From the NCBI GenBank assembly GCA_947502305.1, contig CANMZA010000001.1, forward strand, positions 1,922,001-1,986,000: a stretch of DNA of 64,000 nt, given 5' to 3'. This document shows, one piece after another, positions 59,615 to 64,000 of the stretch (position 1 is its first letter; every line of letters starts with the position of its first letter). This stretch comes from an uncultured Erythrobacter sp. Its GTDB lineage: Bacteria; Pseudomonadota; Alphaproteobacteria; Sphingomonadales; Sphingomonadaceae. The position numbers were made by a program, and so were the translations under genes. Under the pieces are notes generated by a model. The model saw only the letters and a program-made list of their open reading frames with translations, was not told where the DNA came from and ran no database searches.

Positions 59615-62416
59615 ATGACGTTGCCCCTGACAACCATTGCCGACCTTGGTGAGCGCCTGAAAGAATTGCACGCGCGCACGCGGGAAACGCCGCTGTTCAA
59701 CCCGGTGTTTCAATTGGGGCTGGACCTGTCGCGCAATTTAGAAGCGCCGGGCAGCGCAGGCGCAATGGATCTCGATGCGGTCGAGGACCTGATTGAGGAA
59801 CTGGAATGCAGCAGCCTGAAAGTGCGCGCCAAGCGGCTGGAACGGCTCACCGCACCGCTCTCACCAGAGGCAAATCGCGCCGATCTGAGCGCCGCGTTGA
59901 AGCGGGATGACGATTTCGGCGCGTTCAAATCCAACTGGGAAACCGCGCGCCTGCATGCTGTCTTTACCGCGCACCCGACATTCTTATTAACCCCGGCCCA
60001 AACCGATGCCGCCGCGCAGGCCGCCAGCAAAGGCACCCCGATCCCCGCCGATATCGGCGCGAAGGGTAAGGATCGTCCGCAAGTCACTCTGCAATATGAA
60101 CACGCACGCGCCATGTCCGCGATTGCCGATGCGCAAGATGCGCGCGCCGATATCGTTTCAGAAGCCTTGACCCATGCCGCCGCGACATGGCCGGATCAAT
60201 GGCAGGATGTCACCCCATTACCGTTCCGATTTGCGACTTGGGTCGGGTATGACATGGACGGGCGCACCGATATCAAATGGTATACATCGATCCTGTTCCG
60301 CCTGTCAGAAAAAGCGATGCGGTTGGAACGGTATGCCGCCGCGCTTACGAATATTGACGCCGCGCACCCGCTGATCGCGATATTGAAAAACGCGCAGGCG
60401 CATACCGAAAAATGCGCGCAGGCTTTTGCTGGCGATCTCAGCGATCCGGCGGATCTATCCCGCGCGGCGAACCAATTAACCGCCGATGACGATGCCAAGC
60501 TGACCTCGCTCGCCCCGCTGACCGCTCAGCTAGAAGAAGAAGCGCGCGCCGCCGATGATCTGGCCCATGCCGTTGCGCTGAAGACACTCGCCGCCACGAT
60601 GCATGCCGATGGATTGGGCATGGCGCATGTGCATTTCCGAGTGAACGCGAAACAGTTGCACAATGCGATCCGCGTCCATTTGCATGAGACCTCTCAGCTT
60701 GATCTGGCCAGCAAGGGCGCAATGGCAACCTTGCGGCGGATGCTGTCAGAGGTGACGCCGAAGCAGACAAACTTCGCCAGCCTCGCGATTGAAAGCTCCA
60801 CCGCGACGCGGCAATTCCTCGGCATGGCGCAAATCCTCGGCCATATCGACGCGGACACGCCGATCCGCATGCTGATCGCGGAATGTGAGCAACCCTCCAC
60901 CATTCTCGCCGCGCTTTATTTCGCCAAATTGTTCGGGATTGAGGACAAGGTCGATGTCTCGCCTTTGTTTGAAACCGAAAGCGCGCTGGAACATGGCGGG
61001 CGGTTCTTGGAGGCGCTGTGCGCAGAGGAGCAATATCAGGAATACGCCAAGAAACGCGGCCGGGTTTGCATCCAAACGGGCTTTTCCGATGCTGGCCGGT
61101 TTGTGGGGCAAATCCCCGCCAGCCTCGCGATTGAGCGGCTGCAGGGACGATTGGCGCAGGCGATGGCGCGCAATGGGCTGACGGAAACGCGCGCTCTGAT
61201 CTTCAACACGCATGGCGAAAGCATGGGCCGGGGCGCGCACCCTTCCAGCTTTGCCGATCGTCTGACATGGCCGATGAGCCCGTGGGCGCGCAGCCGCTTC
61301 GTTCGCAATGGTATCGCGCTAGAGCCTGAGGTTAGTTTCCAAGGCGGCGATGGATATTTGTTATTTGCAGGTCCAGAATTGGCGCGCGCGACCCTAACCC
61401 GGATCGTCAGCGAGAGCCCGCAAGCATCCGAAGTGTGCGCCGATCCGCTTTACACCCGCACCGACATCAGCCTTGATTTCTACCGCGCGATCCGCGCCCA
61501 TCAACGCGCGCATTTGCGCAGCGCCACCTATTCCCGCGCGGTCACTGCCTTTGGCCTGGGTCTGCTCAATTCCACCGGCAGCCGCGTATCGCGCCGCCAA
61601 TCCGATCTGTCGGCGGACCGGGATATGAATTTGCGGCAAATCCGCGCGATCCCGCACAATTCGATCCTCCAACAATTGGGCTATCCGGTGAATGTCATCG
61701 CCGGGATCGGCAGCGCGGCGGATGGCAATTACGAAGAAGTCGCCGCCTTGCTGAGCGAGAGCGACCGCGGCCAACAATTGCTGCGCCTCGCGCGGACATC
61801 CAACGCCTTGGCCAGCGTCAAAACCGTCGCGGCGCATGGCGAATTGTTCAATTCCGCCTATTGGGCAACGCGGCCCTATCGCGGAACAGAGCCGCATTTG
61901 TCCGCCGCTTGCGAAGTTTTGGCCGAATATTTGACCAAGGATGACCGGACCGGCGTGTTCCGCCGACTGGCGTCTCGGCTGCGGGTGGACGCGCTCAAAT
62001 TCCACCGTCTGCTGGATCATCTGCCTGCTGAGGAACCAGAACCCACGACTGAGAACACCCGCCGGATGATCGGCGCGGCTCAGGCTTTGCGCCTCGCCTT
62101 GATGCAGCATATTTTCCTCAAAGCGGTGTCCATTCCTGTCTTTAGCCGCGCCAATGATGTCAGCCGCGAAGATGTGCTGGAAATGGTGTTCAGCCTGCGG
62201 ATCGAAGACGCCTTGGCGCAATTGCGCAGGGCATTCCCGGTGCAATTCCCCTCGCCCAGCGATTTTGCGATGGATGCCCCGGCCGAATATCCCGATGCCT
62301 CGGCCAGCGGCTATGCACAGATCGCCAGCGATTATATCGACCCGATCGACCGGGCCTATTCACTGATGCTGCGCCTGTCGGTGGCCATCGCGAACCAATT
62401 TGGCGCGCACGGATAG
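59615..62416 (+). CDS. ppc: Divergent phosphoenolpyruvate carboxylase homologue
   Basis: 933 residues, the length of PEP carboxylase, and the TAHPT motif is present (VFTAHPTFLL, with Phe where Glu is usual). Other signature sites are changed: the FHGRGGS-GRGG loop reads FNTHGESMGRGAHPS, the YSDSxKD motif reads TGFSDAGRFVGQ, GGDRDGNP reads VGYDMDGRTD, and the C-terminal QNTG is replaced by GAHG. It starts 22 bp after glk, likely in the same operon. It could be an anaplerotic enzyme of a divergent subfamily, or have a changed reaction. The fold is fairly certain; activity is not. Confidence 0.8.
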   Translation: MTLPLTTIADLGERLKELHARTRETPLFNPVFQLGLDLSRNLEAPGSAGAMDLDAVEDLIEELECSSLKVRAKRLERLTAPLSPEANRADLSAALKRDDDFGAFKSNWETARLHAVFTAHPTFLLTPAQTDAAAQAASKGTPIPADIGAKGKDRPQVTLQYEHARAMSAIADAQDARADIVSEALTHAAATWPDQWQDVTPLPFRFATWVGYDMDGRTDIKWYTSILFRLSEKAMRLERYAAALTNIDAAHPLIAILKNAQAHTEKCAQAFAGDLSDPADLSRAANQLTADDDAKLTSLAPLTAQLEEEARAADDLAHAVALKTLAATMHADGLGMAHVHFRVNAKQLHNAIRVHLHETSQLDLASKGAMATLRRMLSEVTPKQTNFASLAIESSTATRQFLGMAQILGHIDADTPIRMLIAECEQPSTILAALYFAKLFGIEDKVDVSPLFETESALEHGGRFLEALCAEEQYQEYAKKRGRVCIQTGFSDAGRFVGQIPASLAIERLQGRLAQAMARNGLTETRALIFNTHGESMGRGAHPSSFADRLTWPMSPWARSRFVRNGIALEPEVSFQGGDGYLLFAGPELARATLTRIVSESPQASEVCADPLYTRTDISLDFYRAIRAHQRAHLRSATYSRAVTAFGLGLLNSTGSRVSRRQSDLSADRDMNLRQIRAIPHNSILQQLGYPVNVIAGIGSAADGNYEEVAALLSESDRGQQLLRLARTSNALASVKTVAAHGELFNSAYWATRPYRGTEPHLSAACEVLAEYLTKDDRTGVFRRLASRLRVDALKFHRLLDHLPAEEPEPTTENTRRMIGAAQALRLALMQHIFLKAVSIPVFSRANDVSREDVLEMVFSLRIEDALAQLRRAFPVQFPSPSDFAMDAPAEYPDASASGYAQIASDYIDPIDRAYSLMLRLSVAIANQFGAHG

Positions 62417-62804
62417 GGTTTTTGTGCGGGAGGTTTAGAGCCGGTGGCTCCGCTGTGCCTTTTGCTGCGGGTGCCAAGCCACCCACTCCCGCACGTTTCG
62501 TGTTCGCTTGCGCTCACATGCCAAGCCGCCCTCTCCCCCTCCCTTCCACCCTTTAGGATACAATTCCGGGTGGAAGGGAGGGGGAGAGGGTGGCTTGGCA
62601 CCCGTAGCAAAGAACGCGCGGGGGAGCGGGCGGCTTGGCCCAAAGCGGATCGGCGCCCCAACCTACAAACTTTTACAAATTAACCTTTGCCCGCCCCCCG
62701 TCCCCAGCAGGGACGCCGGCGCGTTAGTCACTGGCAGTTCACCGAAAAAGTGGCATAATGCCAGCATTGATAGACTGATTTGACAGGTTTGGGATTCTCG
62801 TAAG
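62417..62804. other. Intergenic region with nested palindromic repeat
   Basis: 388 bp without a gene. Most of it is the inverted repeat listed separately; the last 100 bp should hold the promoter of the L,D-transpeptidase gene. Open frames seen here on both strands arise from the palindrome and are not genes. Confidence 0.7.
62472..62638. repeat. Nested long inverted repeat (palindromic element)
   Basis: The inner arms 62519-62551 and 62568-62600 are 33-bp inverted copies with one G-T-compatible mismatch and a 16-nt loop. The outer arms, about 62472-62492 and 62616-62638, carry the same GCCAAGCC-N-CCC core and can pair with each other too. The four copies of this core look like a dispersed palindromic repeat that has doubled. 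It may also act as a terminator for the operon ending in the PEP-carboxylase gene. Confidence 0.8.
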
Positions 62805-63716
62805 ATGGCTTTTAACACTCTCAGGATCGCTGCATTTGCTGGGCTGGTCGCGCTTTCCGGCGGGGCAACTTTGGTAATGGCGCAAACGGCGGATGATGCC
62901 GCCGACGCCGCAGCAGAGGTCGCCGCAGAAGCAGAAGCCGCCGCGATCCGCGCGATTGATCCGACCACGGGCGGCGCGTCGCTGGTTGTCGATCCTAGCC
63001 TGCCTCAACCCTATGATGTGCCTGCCACTGCGGTGGAAGATTTGCCGGAATTGCCGCCCGTTTCCGCGCCTGCGGTCACGCCTGGATTTGTCACACCCGG
63101 ATTTATCAGCGTCCCGGACGCAGTGTCCGCTTTGCCAGAGCCGTCAATCGCCCCGCCGCGCGGCCCGGCGGCACGGATGATTTCCAACCCGCTGGTTCAG
63201 GCCGTGCCTGAGCCTTCTTCAGCGCCAGCAGTAACGCCGGTCAGCGATGATCCGTTTGTGGTCAAAAGCATCCTGCCGATCGAAGGGACGATCCGTTACG
63301 GCGAATGGTTCTGGGACGAATCGCGGGCGCCTGCGACGGGCGAACTGGTTATGACCGTCGATCTGGATGCGCGCGTCATCAGCGTTTTCCGCGATGGCCA
63401 TGAAATCGGCACAGCGGTCGCTCTGCTGGGCACCACTTCGCACCCAACGCCGCTCGGAACCTTCCCGATCCTCACCAAGGAACGCGATAATGTTTCGGAG
63501 AAATACAACAATGCGCCGATGCCTTGGACGCTGCGTCTGACATGGGATGGGATCGCGATCCACGGTTCGCCTGTGCAAAACGGCTATGCCTCGCATGGCT
63601 GCATCGGGGTGCCTGATCCGTTTGCTGAAAAACTGTTCGAAATCGCCAAGCGCGGTGACAAAGTTGTGATCACCCGCGGTCAGATGATGACCATTGGCGA
63701 CAAAATCATGTCCTAA
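62805..63716 (+). CDS. L,D-transpeptidase (YkuD/ErfK family)
   Basis: 303 residues. Signal sequence to about GGATLVMAQ, a long Ala/Pro-rich linker, then the YkuD domain (about 170-290): GELVMTVDLDARVISVFRDG, GTTSHPTPLGTFPI, and the catalytic region GIAIHGSPVQNGYASHGCIGVP. The catalytic Cys and both His of the family are present; the Arg that often follows (SHGCIRL) is Gly here. It cross-links peptidoglycan or attaches proteins to it in the periplasm. Convergent with the partial gene at the right edge, 9 bp apart. Confidence 0.92.
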   Translation: MAFNTLRIAAFAGLVALSGGATLVMAQTADDAADAAAEVAAEAEAAAIRAIDPTTGGASLVVDPSLPQPYDVPATAVEDLPELPPVSAPAVTPGFVTPGFISVPDAVSALPEPSIAPPRGPAARMISNPLVQAVPEPSSAPAVTPVSDDPFVVKSILPIEGTIRYGEWFWDESRAPATGELVMTVDLDARVISVFRDGHEIGTAVALLGTTSHPTPLGTFPILTKERDNVSEKYNNAPMPWTLRLTWDGIAIHGSPVQNGYASHGCIGVPDPFAEKLFEIAKRGDKVVITRGQMMTIGDKIMS

Positions 63717-63725
63717 TACGGGGTG

Positions 63726-64000
63726 TTAATGGGTTTTTCTGGCCGGTTCTGGAGAGAACCGCCAGACCCGCATTTCCACGCCCACTTTTGCGATTTTTTC
63801 GGTGCTGGCCGTGATCAGCACGCCGCTCAACGACGCATTCTGCCCGCGCCACAGCCGATCCGCGGCGCGTCCCGCTTCGCTGCGGGTCGCGCGCCCGCCT
63901 AGCTCATCGATGATCCGGCACACAGTTTCGATTTGAATGACCCGCGGAACATTGGCGTAATATCGGTAAGTCGGCGCCTCCGCCCCCTCTTCGCGCGACA
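63726..64000 (-). CDS. Hypothetical protein (partial, continues past right edge)
   Basis: Read on the minus strand the frame is open from the window edge to TAA at 63726, giving at least 91 residues. The GTG at 63923 is therefore probably not the start. Visible residues include TYRYYANVPRVIQIETVCRI and GVLITASTEKIAKVGVEMRV. No family is recognised. Convergent with the L,D-transpeptidase gene. Confidence 0.6.
   Translation of the reverse strand, partial: SREEGAEAPTYRYYANVPRVIQIETVCRIIDELGGRATRSEAGRAADRLWRGQNASLSGVLITASTEKIAKVGVEMRVWRFSPEPARKTH

Noticed and set aside
62430..62790. Short open frames on both strands around the palindrome
   Set aside because: They follow from the inverted symmetry of the repeat; none has a ribosome site or a match to a family.

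Overview
The window looks like chromosomal DNA of an alphaproteobacterium of the Sphingomonadales, most likely near Erythrobacter/Altererythrobacter. The reasons are moderately high GC, many long TonB-dependent receptors with an N-terminal 'AQDA...IVVSGIR' region, an Entner-Doudoroff operon (zwf-edd-glk), pyrB with a degenerate pyrC, and compact operons whose genes overlap by ATGA. Placement is by gene content only. I see no integrase, transposase, prophage or CRISPR array.

Layout. 1-5.6 kb: a SPOR-domain protein (cut by the left edge), pyrB-pyrC(inactive-looking), sppA and tRNA-Val(CAC). 5.6-7.5 kb: an ArsR-type regulator divergent from a eukaryotic-type glutathione synthetase. 7.6-10.5 kb: a hybrid histidine kinase with a stand-alone receiver. 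10.9-27.1 kb: a complete alginate-utilisation locus, with PL6 and PL17 lyases, KdgF, an MFS transporter, DEH reductase, Eda and KdgK in one minus-strand operon, a FadR-type regulator, and two TonB-dependent receptors diverging from a shared 333-bp promoter region. 27.2-34.0 kb: a TpsB/ShlB-type outer-membrane protein, a FecR-domain protein with a huge Gly/Asn-rich tail, and a CHASE2-(degenerate GGDEF)-EAL protein. 34.0-41.9 kb: a TetR repressor facing a tight operon of KAS III, SDR, metallo-beta-lactamase-fold hydrolase, F390-synthetase-like adenylating enzyme, ATP-grasp ligase and Rieske oxygenase, followed by a small membrane protein. I cannot assign this to a known pathway and regard it as the best candidate for an undescribed system. 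41.9-48.8 kb: PiuC-like hydroxylase, a repeat-rich lipoprotein, serS, surE, a K+ channel, a DUF1761 protein and rimO. 49-55 kb: secreted or unknown proteins, a LuxR-HTH/alpha-beta-hydrolase fusion with a broken catalytic triad, and a transglutaminase-like protein. 55.3-62.4 kb: zwf-edd-glk plus a divergent PEP-carboxylase homologue. 62.4-64 kb: a nested palindromic repeat, an L,D-transpeptidase and a partial gene running off the right edge.

How the parts join. Alginate oligomers probably enter through the receptors and are cut to unsaturated monouronates by PL6/PL17. KdgF, DEH reductase and KdgK then convert them to KDPG, which Eda splits to pyruvate and glyceraldehyde-3-phosphate. The zwf-edd-glk operon makes the same KDPG from glucose but carries no eda, so the Eda encoded in the alginate operon may serve both routes. 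All functional calls rest on motifs read by eye; no database search was possible.
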